Notes: generated from the sequence alone by a model not told the origin. A stretch of 64,000 nt of DNA from Costus lasius (GCA_027563935.2 CM050454.1:74048596-74112595), one strand, 5' to 3'; shown: positions 45,101-57,250, counted from the first letter of the stretch. A program made the numbers and translations.

Positions 45101-46051
45101 TCCAACGCGTAGGTCTACCTCATGCTGTCCCACCTGCCTTCTTCTCTTGAGTTCCTGCACATTTGAACAAATGTGAACTCCACATGCAGTGTCCAACACC
45201 CATGATATAGAAGAAGATGAAACCATGACTTCCGTCACGTATATACCTGAGCCAGAAGCGATGCTTCCCCTCTTATCTCCTTGGAGCGCTTTACAGTCCT
45301 TTTTCCAGTGACCCAGCTGGCCACAGTGGAAACACCTGTTGTCCTTCGACCGCTTCACCTTCTGTTTCAGGGCCTTGCTGTAATTCTTGACAGGGGCCTT
45401 GCCCTTCTTCCCCTTCTTCTTGTTCCTAAAAGGAACCATTAAGACAGAGGTTGAAGGCTTGCCCTTCAGAGTTTCCTCAGTAGTCAAGAGCATATTCAGC
45501 AGCTCTGCCGGCGTACAATCGATTTTGTTCATATTAAAGTTAATGATGAACGCATCGAAAGAAGGCGGAAGAGACTGCAGAATAATATCTACAGCAAGCT
45601 CCTGGTTGACGGTATGCCCCAGTTTCTCCAGAGCCTCCTTGTGCCCAATCATCTTGAGCACGTGAGCTCCCACTGGGCTCCCCTCAGCCAGTTTGCTCTG
45701 AAAGAAGAGCTTTGTCAGATTATAGCGTTCTGTCCTCGCCTGTGCAGCATACAGCATCTTGAGGTTCGCTATAATTTCTATAGCCGACATATCCTCATGC
45801 TGACGCTGCAGCGGTGGCGTCATAGACGCTAGCATCAGGCAAGCGACATCAATGCTATCATTGACGTGCTTTTCATAGGCATCCCGAACCGCCCTTGCGG
45901 CGTTCGGAGCGGGCTGCGGCGGTATCGCCGTCTCGAGGACATACAGTTTCCTCTCTGCCTTAAGAACGATCTTAAGGTGTCCGAACCAGTCAGAGAAGTT
46001 CGGCCCAGCAAACTTCTCCCTTTCCAGTAGGGATCGCACATTGAAGCTCAT
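42166..46051 (-). CDS. Element D copia gag-pol polyprotein, one frameshift
   Basis: ATG at 46051 (MSFNVRSLLEREKF). Frame one runs 889 codons: gag (1-235), zinc knuckle CFHCGQLGHWKKDC (240-253), protease WVLDTACGVHIC (Asp 287), integrase zinc region H-H-C-C (421-455), integrase core with Asp 482, Asp 545 and Glu 581 (D,D-35-E), FVGYPKETKGYYFY, then RT up to WQMDVK. A run of five T at 43395-43399, where four are expected, shifts the frame. RT continues as YGLKQASRSW with catalytic LYVDDILIIG, then RNase H (TDASFQSD, STTEAEYVAASEA, CDNTGAI) to NMGLRFLNH just before the polypurine tract. The order PR-INT-RT-RH is Ty1/copia. Apart from the one base it appears complete. Confidence 0.9.
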
Positions 46052-47876
46052 GGTGTTCGTTGCTGCAGGAATCTACAACAAGCAAGAACAGCAAGGTTAG
46101 TATCAATGTTTCAGAATCAATCCAGGACTTAAGAAAGATTCTTTTCTCACTATTTTGTCTGACTGAAAAATCCAGTAAACAGTCCGAAAGAGTAACACTC
46201 TTTTAGTGAGATGGGATCCAGATTTCATACTTGGTCTCCGCGTCCCGCTCAGGCGAGATAAGATGCACAGAGATGACAAGCACTAGTTTCTGGTAGGCTC
46301 TCCCAGCCAATCGCCAACCCGTGCGATTCCCCTTCATCTTGGCAATCCAGCAGACTGTGCCAACTGAGTTGGTACAACACAGTCTCTGATCCCAGAGATG
46401 GCTGCCTCCATGTGCTACCATATGCGCCACATATGTAGTCTACATGGTCAAGCTGACCTGACCTACTCCCTGGACCACCACGTGCTATGCTGAGCAACGA
46501 GAGGGGATAAATCCCAACTCTGTAACACGCAGGTGAAATCCAGCACCGTCTGAAGATAGATGGACGTGCCCACTGAGTGGGTTCAACACGGCTCCAACGA
46601 TAGTCAGAAAGGTGAGGTTTCGCGTCAGAAGGCTTACGAGCTTGATATGTTAGCGTTGGATTTTAACGGTCTTTTATCTTCTTACTATCAGGCATGTCCT
46701 ATGGCTATAGCAGAAGATAAACATAAATATGCAATTCTAATTATTAGCAATAAGTAGAAAGCATGATCTTATGTGGTAAAAGCCCATGAACCCTAGTAAG
46801 ACCTTAATATTACTTAAGTCTTCACTTGAGCTTCATTGCATCTCATCTGGTCCAACCCAGTGCCCTAGCGCCAAGAGCACCACAGGTGCACCACCAGGTG
46901 AATGCCCCTCTTGGATGTGTGCCTTTGTTCTTGTCTAATCAAAGTACATTTGATCTATCTAGACAAGATTGACTCGCAGGTCAACAACATATTATAAATT
47001 AAGTACAATGTGATTCGCAGATCACAAATTAATTTACAATTTTTTTTTAAGTCCAGGCACGCAGGCCCCAGCACAGCACACAATTGGGCAACCCACATAA
47101 GACTAAATAGACAAGCATATGGTTCAATCAACATGTGATCCAATCATCTTGAAATTAAAAGTTTTGAAAACCCCATGGCATCAATTTTAATTTCCTTATG
47201 AGCCCTACAACCTTACAATGGTGCATTGATGGGGATCCACTCATCCATCTAGTTAGATCCTTTGCCCTTGCATGCACCGAGTCCTAACTGACCCGAGTTG
47301 ACCTAATGGTCAACCATGCATGCGCCAAGGGCTGAACTACCCCCATGAGTTTTGGCAAGCGGGTGTGACCCCGGGCCTAACTCAAGTGTGTTCAGTAGTG
47401 TCTCAACCAGACCTCGCTACACGCCCTAGATGCAGTCAACCTATAGCCACCTTGTGCTTGCGCATAGGTGCTATCAGGTTAACCCATCTGAGCTGTCAGA
47501 TGGTCTGATCAGACTAATGGATCTAACCTAGAGGTGACTTCAGCCCCATCAACCCATCTAAGGGTTTATAGTAGATGCATATAGATCTAAATGTTTGCGC
47601 GCAAGTAGGTATAAGATTTGATGAAATATCATTCAACCATTCAACATACTTATCATGCGCCAACACAACAACATGCGCAACTCATGAAGAAACATACATC
47701 TTGCGCAACTCATGAAGAAACATACATCTAAGTTCTAAACTAGCATGTAGGTTTCGGCATGTGAGCAATCACCTTTAGATCTATTCACCAACATATTCAT
47801 GGATCAAACATGATGATCTACTCATTAGAACCGCAAGCAATCATATGAAAAAGTATAGATTGCCTCTGATACCAAT
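46052..47876 (-). other. Element D leader and PBS
   Basis: 1.8 kb with no gene; PBS at 47864-47874. It shares GATGGGATCC and GCGTCCCGC-type words with the leader of B, confirming the two are related copia families. Confidence 0.8.
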
Positions 47877-49610
47877 TGATGGAACCCTTTCAGGAGGGGA
47901 GCGCAAAACCTATTGTGAGAAGAACCCCTTTCATGAGGGGGGCGCAAGTCATATGTTTCTTTCTCATAGCAGCGGAATTAGGGTTTCCACATAAGATCGC
48001 ATTCTATACTTTCATATAATCAACTTGAATAACAAGTGAGAGATTCATTACCATGGCCATGGGAAGGTGCGGCTTGGAAGAAGAAAGATCGAAGGGATCT
48101 TCTCCAAAGAAATCACACACAAGGGATGAAAGCTTCCTCCTTGCGCAACTCTTGTGCTAGCAAGATTGCCAAGCTTTTCCAACCGTGTGTAGGAGATTAG
48201 ATGAAAAGGGCTTCCTTCTTTTCGAGAGCTCTTCTTCCTTGGCGCAAGAACGATGCCTTCCACACGAGCAAGCCGTTCCCAAAAACACGTCCAAGAAGCA
48301 AAACCGAAAAACATTAGAGAGACATCAAGCCATGAACGCATATGCGTTATGCTTTTGGAACTTTCCAAAATTGGCAACGATTAAGAGTTGGCGTTCACGT
48401 TCCCATGAACCAAACGCAACCTCTTCTCCCTCTTGAACCAAGCGCTCAACCCATGAGCCGGTTCAATATCCTTGGTTCAATAGCGAAACCAAATCAGCCC
48501 ATAAATTAAGTCTAGATCAAATTAGACCCCAAGGTCCTAGATCTGACCATTCATCATCTGACGCTTCTGATCGCATCGATCTAGCATCATCTCTCTCGAT
48601 CGAAGCTTACCGATCTAAAGCTCTAATCAATCAAACATGATCAGACCAGATCTCACTTACAATCAGAGATTAAATCTCTTTAAACTGAACCAAAACAATT
48701 CAGTCCACACGATCTGACTTAAGGAAGCCATATCACCAAATTGTGCGACCCTGAGGGTTTCCTTTAAATGTCGGTAACGATAACTTACGTTATCACGATC
48801 AGTGAGGGGTATCTAGCAACACATCACTGTCTCCCGATATAAAGGAAAGAGTCTTCCAAGACTACTCCCAAACCATAGCACAAGTGTGACTCAATTCACA
48901 AGGCATACATGTGTCCTTTGCCACTGGATGTTCTTATTGGACAAGCGGGTCAAGCTTGTAACTCCAATACGATGAGCATGATTAGATCAGATGCACATAG
49001 TCATCTGGGTATGGCCATACACTATCTCAATCATCTCATATAGGGGGGCCCTTAGAACACTACACTCCTTAAACAAGGAGACGGCAATCCTATGTCTATC
49101 ACTAGTGCCCTAACCTGATTCAAGCTCACCATCCAAGATAGTCTATAATCATTATGTTTCAAATGATATTGAACTACCTCAAGACAATGACAATCATCAT
49201 TCAGAAACACAAGTGATCTCAAGTCAGAGGACATGTGCCACTTGCTGCTTACAAGGATCATTCACATTGTGACAAGCAATGGAATATCCCAGTAGGGTCT
49301 GTCCAGTACATCCAATGTACCCATGAGTCTACGTCTTATTCCATGCTCGAAGCATCCTATAAGATTAGCACTCATATTAGTCTCAATCATATCAAGGCTG
49401 TCTCATGTTCACCAAGATATCTCGACTAAGGACATATAGCCTGTCAGCCTAGCTGAACAGCTTTGAGACAGTATTCAGAAGTACACTTATTACAGCAGAC
49501 AAGGTAACAACCTGAATAATAACCATGCCTTTATAAACTTAAGAGTTTATTACATGATACTAATACAATCCCAAGGCCTCAAACATTAGCCTTAAGGGCA
49601 TACCCCAACA
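47877..49610 (-). repeat. Element D 5' LTR (right copy, 1734 bp)
   Basis: Identical to the left copy except at one site that I found. Its outer end CCCCAACA is followed by the duplicated CCAGT. Confidence 0.95.
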
Positions 49611-49615
49611 CCAGT

Positions 49616-51094
49616 GTCGGGTTCCCATCGCCTTTGGGAACTATCGCAAGAAAGTCTTGTGTGACGTGGAGACTATGGATGTCGCGCACGTCCTCCTCGG
49701 CCACCCTTGGCTGTACGATTGCAACGTGGTCCATTATGGCCGGTCGAACACTTATGTGTTTGACCATGATGAGCAGAAGATCTGGTTGCTTCCGGCTTCA
49801 CCCAAGGAGCTTCTCGTGTCCACCTCTAAGGGTGTGATTACACCCTCAGCAACCGCACCCCCCCTCCCCGTGTCCCACTATGGTCTCCCTCATGCACACC
49901 ACCACCCTTGTGCGTGAGACCCATGAGACCAAGACCGTCTATGCCCTGATGCTTCGTGAGGTGCAGGACCCCGCTCCATGCATAGACCCGACACCGCCCG
50001 CCAAGGTGTCTGCCCTCCTTACTGAGTTTCGCGATATCTACCCCGAGGAGTTGCCTCACGGTCTTCCTCCGGACCGAGAAATCTAACATGCGATTGACCT
50101 CGTCGCCGGAGCACCCCTCCCCAACTTGCCTCATCACTGACTTAATCCCACAGAACACGCTGAACTGTAGCGTCAAGTGGATGACCTCCTTGCTAAGGGG
50201 TACATCCGCGAGAGTCTCAGCCCTTGCGCCGTCCCCACGATGCTCACACCAAAGAAAGATGGGTCGTGGTGCATGTGTGTCGATAGTCGCGCCATTAATA
50301 GGATTACCGTCAAGTATAGGTTCCCTATCCCTCAACTTGATGACATGTTGGACTTGATCTTTGGCATGTCGTGGTTTTTCAAGCTCGACCTCCGTAGCGG
50401 ATATCACCAAGTCCGTATTCGCAAGGGCAACGAGTGGAAGACCGCCTTCAAGACCAAGGACGGTCTTTACAAGTGGCTCATCATGCCATTTGGTTTGTCC
50501 AACGCCCCGTCAACATTTATGCGTTTGATGAGTCAAGTCCTTCGGGCCTACATGGGTAAATTTCTAGTCGTCTACTTCGACGACATCTTGATCTATAGTC
50601 GGACCCGTGATGAGCATTTGGAGCATCTTTGCTCCACTTTCGACCTCCTGCGCAAGGAGCACCTCTTCCTTAACACGAAGAAGTGCGTCTTCATGACCAA
50701 CCAGGTGTATTTCCTTGGATACATTGTGTCTGACCAAGGTCTGTCCGTTGATCCTGCAAAGGTTGAGGCCATTCAGCATTGGCCCGAACCTTGGTCTGTG
50801 TCGGAGGTCCATAGTTTTCTGGGTCTTGCAGGTTTCTATCGTCGGTTTATCTGTGGGTTCAGCACGATTGCAACCCCTCTAACCCAACGCCTCTCTAAGG
50901 ATGAGTTTGAGTGGACTCCTGCCACTCAATGAGCTTTCGACTCACTTAAGGATGCCTTGACCACCGCCCCCGTCCTGCACCTCCCCGACTTTTCCAAAGT
51001 CTTCGAGCTCGCGTGTGATGCCTCCGGTTCCGACATCGGTGGTTCTCTTAGTCAAGAGGGCCACCCTGTGGCTTTATTTAGTGAGACAAAGGTG
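49616..51094 (+). pseudogene. C3 gypsy protease end, RT and start of RNase H
   Basis: Continues from 40411. Protease end RVPIAFGNYRKKVLCDVETMD and VLLGHPWLYDCN; linker ...EFRDIYPEELPHGLPPDREI to 50086; RT open from 50177 to 50932 with [48 protein letters not shown], catalytic [11 protein letters not shown] and [15 protein letters not shown] at 50930 replaces an expected codon (probably CGA). RNase H starts [21 protein letters not shown] and stops at the junction with K near 51094. RNase H active residues beyond the first Asp, the integrase and the 3' LTR are lost. Confidence 0.85.
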
Positions 51095-51238
51095 TTGTGA
51101 GATTGCAGATATTTACACCGAGGGAGTCATGATAGGCCCACTGACCGATGCTCTGGCGCAGTAGGAGCGTGGCAGGTCTAACTGAGGACGTGTTGATTGT
51201 GGTGACACAATAACAGGGTCCTAGTGCAAGTGGGAGAT
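51095..51238 (+). pseudogene. Element K RNase H end and polypurine tract
   Basis: GAGATTGCAGATATTTACACC and CCCACTGACCGATGCTCTGGC align with the copia RNase H end (ADPLTKPLAQ in D). The tract GTGCAAGTGGGAGAT at 51224-51238 directly precedes the 3' LTR. It is separated from the upstream K RNase H part (31619-31670) by C3, and about 60-70 codons of K are missing. Confidence 0.75.
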
Positions 51239-53533
51239 TGTTGGTGTATATGCCCTAGGAGCTATGGCTGGTCCGATATGTGTCACATTTATTTGTGGTA
51301 TACATCCTGGCATGGTCGTATTTATGCCTTTTGTACATCTGCATCATATGTACATTTGCATATACAATGTCCCTAGAGATACATTTTATCTAGTCTCAAA
51401 GAATAATCCCCGGTCAAGTGTCATAGTGGATAAGGGACAACTGTGATGCACTTGAGATTGATATATGCGCTGGTTGAGCACGGGTTGCTAACGCAGGCAT
51501 ATGGGTATATCAAGGGAGATATACTGGATCGACCCGCCGTGAGGATTTGACTTCGTGTCACAGGTCAAATCTCACAATGACAGAGATTTACTTGTCCTTG
51601 ACTTGAGGGCATTGATACCTCAATATGGTAAGGGATGTACTTTGATACAACCTAACACTCCGCGTAACAGGGGAGTCATAACGGTTGTCATTAGGCATAT
51701 CTTGAGCCATATGAGAGATTCAATGTGCCAATAGAGGATTTGCCCCTTCCCTGCGGGTAAGTTTGATATCCATGGGCCCCTACATTATGCATGACTAAAA
51801 GTGTGTGGCCACACCCAGGTTAAGCCTGAATAGAGTCATGACCATTGATGTTGGAATTAACAAGTGTGACACACTTGTCCAACTTAGACGATCCGTCTGG
51901 TAAAAGGACTAGAGTGTACATATATCTTATCGCAGTTTTAGGGGATGTCGATGACGACTCCATTCCGAGGACTTGGGTAGCAATGATGTACTGCTAGGTG
52001 CCACTCATTGCTTGTGATGACTTGTGGTTATCACTGCCAACGTCTGAGGAACCTACAGGGTCGCACAGCTAGACACTCGAGATCTCATATTGATCGAGTT
52101 GCCTAAAATCGAGTCATTTGGTTGATTCGAGTCAGTTTGGGAGTCCGATGCATCACGGATGCGTCTGATGAGTTGGAGATGATCTTTTGGGATGATGTTG
52201 CGTTTTGACTTCAGTTGACCCTGGTTGACCTTCGGGTGACCACGTTTGACCTCGATGGACTAGGTTCAGTCAAGTGGTCAAATATTGGGTTGAAGCTCCG
52301 ATTTTGTTCGGAGGCTTTTTGAGATTAATTTAAACGAAACATGGGGGGCCGCGACTTAAGCGCTAAAATGAATATAAATATTCATTTTATTCACAACCTA
52401 AGTCATGGGGGCCACACGCAACTTAAGTGAATATTTATATTAAATATATTCATCACTTAAGTTGCGGATCCGCATCCATTAAGCAATAATGGATATAGGT
52501 GCTAATTAATTGTGAATTTTCGTAATTAAATATAGCCCTAGCCAAAAAATCGAGGACAACTCTTCTAACCTAGTCGCTCACCTCTAAAAACTCTCCCCAT
52601 GGCGCCTCCTTGCATGGAAGTGTCGCCCACATCCATGGAAGACATGTTTCATCCCTTCTAGGCACATGAGATCACTTCGGAGCTTCTTCCTTCTTTCTTG
52701 GCATGTCCCTTGAAGGTTTTGGTGCTTGAGGAAATATTTTTCCTCCATGGGCGCATCTTCCATGAAGGTGGCGCAACACATGAAGGAAGGAGAAGAAGAG
52801 GAATTACAACATCTCTTCTCATCTTAGTGCATCTTCTTGGGAAATTGGCACTAAGAAGGAGCTCTCATCATGATGGCGCATCTTCATGAAGATGGTACAT
52901 GCTTTGAAGAAGTGAAAGGAGGTTTGTGAGATCATCACTTCATCTAGGCGCATCCTCTAGGAGGGTTGGCATATGATGGATAGAATATCCTCTAGGAGGA
53001 TTGGCGCATCTTCTTGGAAGATGGCGCATAATCTCTAGGAGGATTGGCGCATCTTCTAGGAAGATGGCACATGTTCCTATGATCATCTTCTTCATGGGCG
53101 CATCTCTATGGTGGCGCATACCATGAGGATGAAGAAAAGTGGCTAGACAAGAGATTGACACAAGTTGTAGAGCTTCCCTCTCCTTGTGGTCAATCTCCTC
53201 CCTTCATCATCTCTTTGGTACATCTTGGAGATGGCGCAAGCAAAGAGGGCAACAACATAGGCAACAGGATCTTCCTCCTGAAGGCTAGCACCAGGCGTGG
53301 AGTGAAGAGCATTTTGAGGAGTCCGTGTGTGCACGATTGTAGAGGGCGGACACTTGTGTGCCTCTCCTGCGTCATCATCAACAATTCCTTGGAATTATGC
53401 GAATAAAGGTATATTACTCTAACACATCCGGTGGATCACTCGTAAGGGATCTTGACTATTAGGGTTATCCTGTTTCGGGCCAACGCTTCCGCTGTTATTA
53501 AAATTTTAAAAATTGGCCCGGGGATTACCAACA
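51239..53533 (+). repeat. Element K 3' LTR (2295 bp)
   Basis: Collinear with 25217-27512 with scattered substitutions. It carries the same inverted repeat (52365-52388) and 43-base repeats (about 52989-53075), ends TTACCAACA, and is followed by the duplicated CCATA (53534-53538). Confidence 0.9.
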
Positions 53534-53538
53534 CCATA

Positions 53539-53824
53539 TGGATAAAATTCTCCAACAGTAGCTTGCTTATCTATTATAAATAGAGAGGCTCTGTTGGGAG
53601 ATTTTTGTACCAAACTCTTCTCTTATCTCTTGTTGTCGCCTCCCCTCTGCTTCTTGGCGTGAGGGTTTTTGAGGTGACGACAATAAAAGTTTTTGCATCA
53701 AGGGTTGAGACAAGTGGTAGTGCTACCCACTCTTTATCGCCAACACTCCCTCTTCTCCTTGGCATTGGCGCAAGTTGAGAATATGAAGAGGCACGGATCT
53801 CCTATCCCGAAGCTAGCATGTGCG
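53539..53824 (+). repeat. K1: truncated copia LTR, right part
   Basis: Continuation of 24476-25216 beyond K. It contains TATTATAAATAGAGAGGC (TATA box near 53573) and GGCATTGGCGCAAGTTGAGAA, similar to L at 17482. It breaks off at GCTAGCATGTGCG, about 240 bases short of an LTR end. Confidence 0.65.
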
Positions 53825-54345
53825 TTGTTACGACCTACTTAGTAATTTGCAACGAGGCCCAATCTATTAAAATGCTTAAGCCCAAGTTAACAATAGCAAG
53901 CCCACTAAGCTATATATACCATATAATGGTTTCTCCCACTTGTAATGTGGGACTATACTTGGGGTATTACAATCTCCCCCACTTAAGACTTGATGCCCTC
54001 GTTATCCCTTAATCGGTAGCATGTGAGGTCAGCCCAATGGAATCTCACCATGCTTAGGACTAAGTTTTGCACTAATACCATTTATTACAACCTGCTTAGT
54101 AAGCAAACTATTCATTAACTTGGTGAGCCTATTTGCAACGTGGCCCAATTTATTAAAATGCTTAAGCCCAAGTTAACAATAGCAAGCCCACTAACCTTTA
54201 TATACTATATAATCTTTCCTCCCACACCCAATGTGGGACTAAATCGGGGTATTACAATCTCCCCCACTTAAGACTTGACATCCTTGTCAAGCCCACATCG
54301 CTTAGTCGGCAGCATGTGAGGTCAGCCCAATGGCGGCCTCACCAT
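53825..54345 (+). repeat. Dispersed repeat in two tandem copies (about 257 and 264 bp)
   Basis: Units 53825-54081 and 54082-54345 share ATTAAAATGCTTAAGCCCAAG, AATGTGGGACTA, TATTACAATCTCCCCCACTT and GCATGTGAGGTCAGCCCAATGG. No coding potential, no clear terminal repeats. The class is unknown to me; it may be part of an LTR or a non-autonomous element. Confidence 0.65.
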
Positions 54346-54715
54346 CCTTGAGTTCTTTGATGGATGATTTACTTATTTTCAGCTTGGGATAGATCTTGCA
54401 CGAAAGTGAGGATCGGTCCCTGCATGATTGTTTGCACGAATGTGAGATAATCCTTTTATGAATTAAATTGTATCTTTATCATGATAAAATTAAACTGACG
54501 AATTTCTATTCATATATAGTCATAGAAATCAAAGTGGATGAAACCCTAGTCCCAGTTTCTCTCTCTGGTATTTTCGTTAGCTTTCGATAATTCACTTGCA
54601 TAGTTTCGACTACTTAGATAGTAAGAAATCGATTATTTGGTACTTGACAAACAAGGTCTCTGTGGGATCGATATTTTTTATTACTTCGAGTATCCGTGCA
54701 CTTGCGAACACAACA
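54346..54715 (+). repeat. Element N 5' LTR, last 370 bp
   Basis: Matches 20030-20410 of J (GATGATTTACTTAT, AGCTTGGGATA) and ends ACACAACA before the PBS. Confidence 0.8.
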
Positions 54716-54721
54716 AGTTTT

Positions 54722-54740
54722 TGGCGCCGTTGCCGGAGAC
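54722..54740 (+). other. Element N primer binding site (Asp tRNA)
   Basis: TGGCGCCGTTGCCGGAGAC, the Athila-type PBS with one change, six bases after the LTR end. Confidence 0.9.
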
Positions 54741-54877
54741 CTTAGTTTTTGTCAATATTGAAGATATTCAGAGTATTGCTAGACTAGGTTTTATTTATGT
54801 TCTATCTTTCTGTTCTTTTCTGTTTACTTGGGTTATTTGATCCATCTACTTTAGACTGCATAGGAAATTTTAATCTG

Positions 54878-55248
54878 ATGGCAGACCGATGATCACTAAG
54901 GGACTATGCAGCTCCTAAGCCAAAAGAAATACACTTTAGTATTGCCAGACCAGCAATTGAAGCTGATAATTTTGAGATCAATCCTGCCTTATTGTCCATG
55001 ATCTAGCAGAATCAGTTTGGAGGAGCTCCAATTGAAGATCCTTATCAACACTTACATCTTTTTCTTGAATATTGTGATACCATTAAAATTAATGGGGTTT
55101 CTGATGATGTACTAAAACTAAGACTGTTTCCTTTTTCTCTTAGGGACCTAGCACGATCTTGGCTACATTCTTGACCTACCGGTGCCTTCACCACATGGGA
55201 ACAACTGTCAAATGCTTTCTTGATGAAATATTTTCCACCAAGCAAGAC
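54878..55248 (+). pseudogene. Element N gag, part before element H
   Basis: MADR, then a stop, SLRDYAAPKPKEIHF, FEINPALLSMI, a stop, QNQFGGAPIEDPYQH, LRLFPFSLRDLARSWLHS, a stop, and FLMKYFPPSK, the same protein as J gag. H is inserted directly after the FPPSKT codons. Confidence 0.8.
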
Positions 55249-57250
55249 TGATGTGGTGGGCGAACACACGTGATGTGCAAACCAAAAGAAAAGTAATTAA
55301 AACCTAAAATTACAATAAGCAGCCATAATTCCAAGCAGTAAAGATAATCATTTATGAAAAGATGCCACGTATGAGAATAGGTTCCAATGATCTATAATGA
55401 AAACTAATAAAGCCAAATAGCAGAGTGAAGTTGTTCTCTTCAGCATATAAAATAAATAAAGTGTCATTCTCAGTCAGTCAAATAGGGCATATCCAAGAAA
55501 ATAGATAATCAGATCAGCAAGGAAAATCAACACAAAAATTTTATCAAACAGCTTAATTTGTTTGGATGCGTCGGTTGATCTGTTGGTGCTCAGTCGAAAT
55601 TAAGTCGTCCAGGATGAAGATCAGGACATGTTCTTCCAAGTCGTATAGAGCGTCAGGTGTTTCAGTGGCCCCTAGCATGTTAATTACCTGCATTAAAAAC
55701 GCTAATCAAATTAAAACCAAAATGCTGGAATGTGAACAGAACGGTCTCGGCTGAGTTCTCATGAAGCATCAGGGAGTCGGGGGCATGAACTGGTCGACGT
55801 TGGTGGCTGCAGAGGCGTGGGGAAGGGTGGCTCGAGGCTGTAGGGACGCATTCCGGTGTGACGGCCGGCCGGCGGTGGCGCCTGAGCGCTAGGAGGCGGG
55901 TGGCACTAACACGGGCCTGCTTCTGGCAGAGACAGGGGAGGACGTGCGAGGATGCAGGGGCTGCCGGTGATCATCGGAGACGGCATGAACTCCCGACCTG
56001 CTACAACTGGGAATTGCTAGGGATGAGGCGAGCATGTGGCCTGAGTTTCTAGGCGGACAGTGGCCGGTCGGAGGTGGACTACGGTGAAAGGCGGGAGCAG
56101 GGCAGAAAATGGGCGGTAACAGGGGAAGCTATACGGGTAGACAAAATTGCTCGCCGTTCGTCCGATGGTGGACGAACTCAAAACCTGCTTCAACTGGAGG
56201 CTCTCAAGATGGAAGAGAGGTCATGGCCGGAGTTTGGGGTCGAACGGGGACTTGTCGGAGGAGATCGACGGCGATCCGTGGAGAAGGGCGGAAACAGGGG
56301 CGTGAGCTGAGGCGTCACCGGAAATCTTCCGATTCCGGCGATCCCGACGTCAGATGGGGCGATCCCACTAGTTATGGGTTCGACTAGAACTGTAGAAGGC
56401 GTGGTTGAAATTTGAGGACGATCCGTCGGTTGGATCGTCGCTGGCGGTGAGGCGAACGGAGAGTCCAGATCTAGACTCGGCAAGCAAGCGGGCGTGGATT
56501 GCGACAACGGCGGAAGAATGTTTAAGCGTGGTTAGAGGTGGGAGATGGGTGACGTTCAGCTGGAGAAGAGGGAAACTGAAGAAGGAAGAGAGGTGCTCAG
56601 CACCTAGAGAAGGAGAGGGGAAGAAGGAGACATCCGAACAAATCAGACAAACACTATTTCCATTAATCTTCAACTTGTTGTTTTACAAAAAGGAGATACA
56701 GTTTTATAAAGAGGAGCTGGTAATAATGCCGTTGCTCCTTTCTTCATCTTCACGCCAGCTGCAACGGGCAGCTTTTCTCTTTGCTTGCTGGAGATTGGTG
56801 GCTTTGCTGGCGCGTGGAGCTTGATGGAGATGTGCTTGAATGTTGCTGGCACAAGGTTGACTTCATGTGGACGTTGTGGGTGCAGCCGAGATTTTGCAGG
56901 AATTTGTTTGAATAGATGCAGCTGATGATAATTGCTTGGCATGCATTGGTAAATGCAATCGGTGGTGGCGTTTGATTGGCTGATGAGGTTGATTGCGTAT
57001 TCGGCCTTTCTCCTTGGGCTGAATTCTTCTTTGACTTGGCTGAATTCTTCTTTGACTTGAACTAGCTTGAGCTTAGGAGATGTGACCGTAGCCATTGGAC
57101 CTCATATTGTCATTGCAAAATAAGATGGATTAGTGCCTCTATAAACATAATTGTTGACTAAGTCTATGAATAATCAAGATTTACAATAATTATGCAAAAA
57201 TTGACTAAGTCAAAATTAGATCAAATATCATGTGATATGCTCCTGCATCA
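55249..57250 (-). repeat. Element H 3' LTR (left copy, 2002 bp)
   Basis: TGATGTGGTGGGC...CCTGCATCA. It includes an open frame of about 140 codons (57095-56670, minus strand) also intact in the other LTR. A weak polypurine tract, AGGGGTGTC on the minus strand, adjoins it at 57251-57259. Confidence 0.9.

Larger units (their letters stand above)
40412..49610 (-). mobile_element. Element D: very young, nearly intact Ty1/copia retrotransposon (9.2 kb)
   Basis: Both LTRs are 1734 bp (40412-42145, 47877-49610); I found a single difference between them (41126 T, 48591 C). CCAGT flanks both ends (40407-40411, 49611-49615). PBS CTCTGATACCA (minus strand) is at 47864-47874 and the polypurine tract at 42146-42160. 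Gag-pol (46051-42166) is complete in domains with one frameshift. It lies in the protease region of gypsy C3. Such similarity implies very recent insertion. Confidence 0.95.
31672..51094 (+). mobile_element. Element C3: Ty3/gypsy retrotransposon, 3' end deleted
   Basis: 5' LTR (31672-32292 and 37633-38628, split by F), Met-tRNA PBS (38633), gag from 38761, protease split by copia D (40411/49616), RT and start of RNase H to about 51094. The rest of RNase H, the integrase and the 3' LTR are missing, and K's RNase H end follows directly. Solo or partial relatives are C1 and C2. RT resembles chromovirus types ([34 protein letters not shown]), but no chromodomain remains to confirm it. Confidence 0.8.
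25217..53533 (+). mobile_element. Element K: copia retrotransposon expanded to 28 kb by nested insertions
   Basis: LTRs at 25217-27512 and 51239-53533 are nearly the same length (2296 and 2295 bp) and collinear. The five bases before the first and after the second are both CCATA, so they belong to one insertion. PBS at 27514; polypurine tract GCAAGTGGGAGAT at 51226-51238. The interior is decayed copia gag-pol (29590-31671 and 51095-51222), interrupted by gypsy C3 with F and D inside. Removing C3 leaves an element of about 8.9 kb. Confidence 0.85.
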
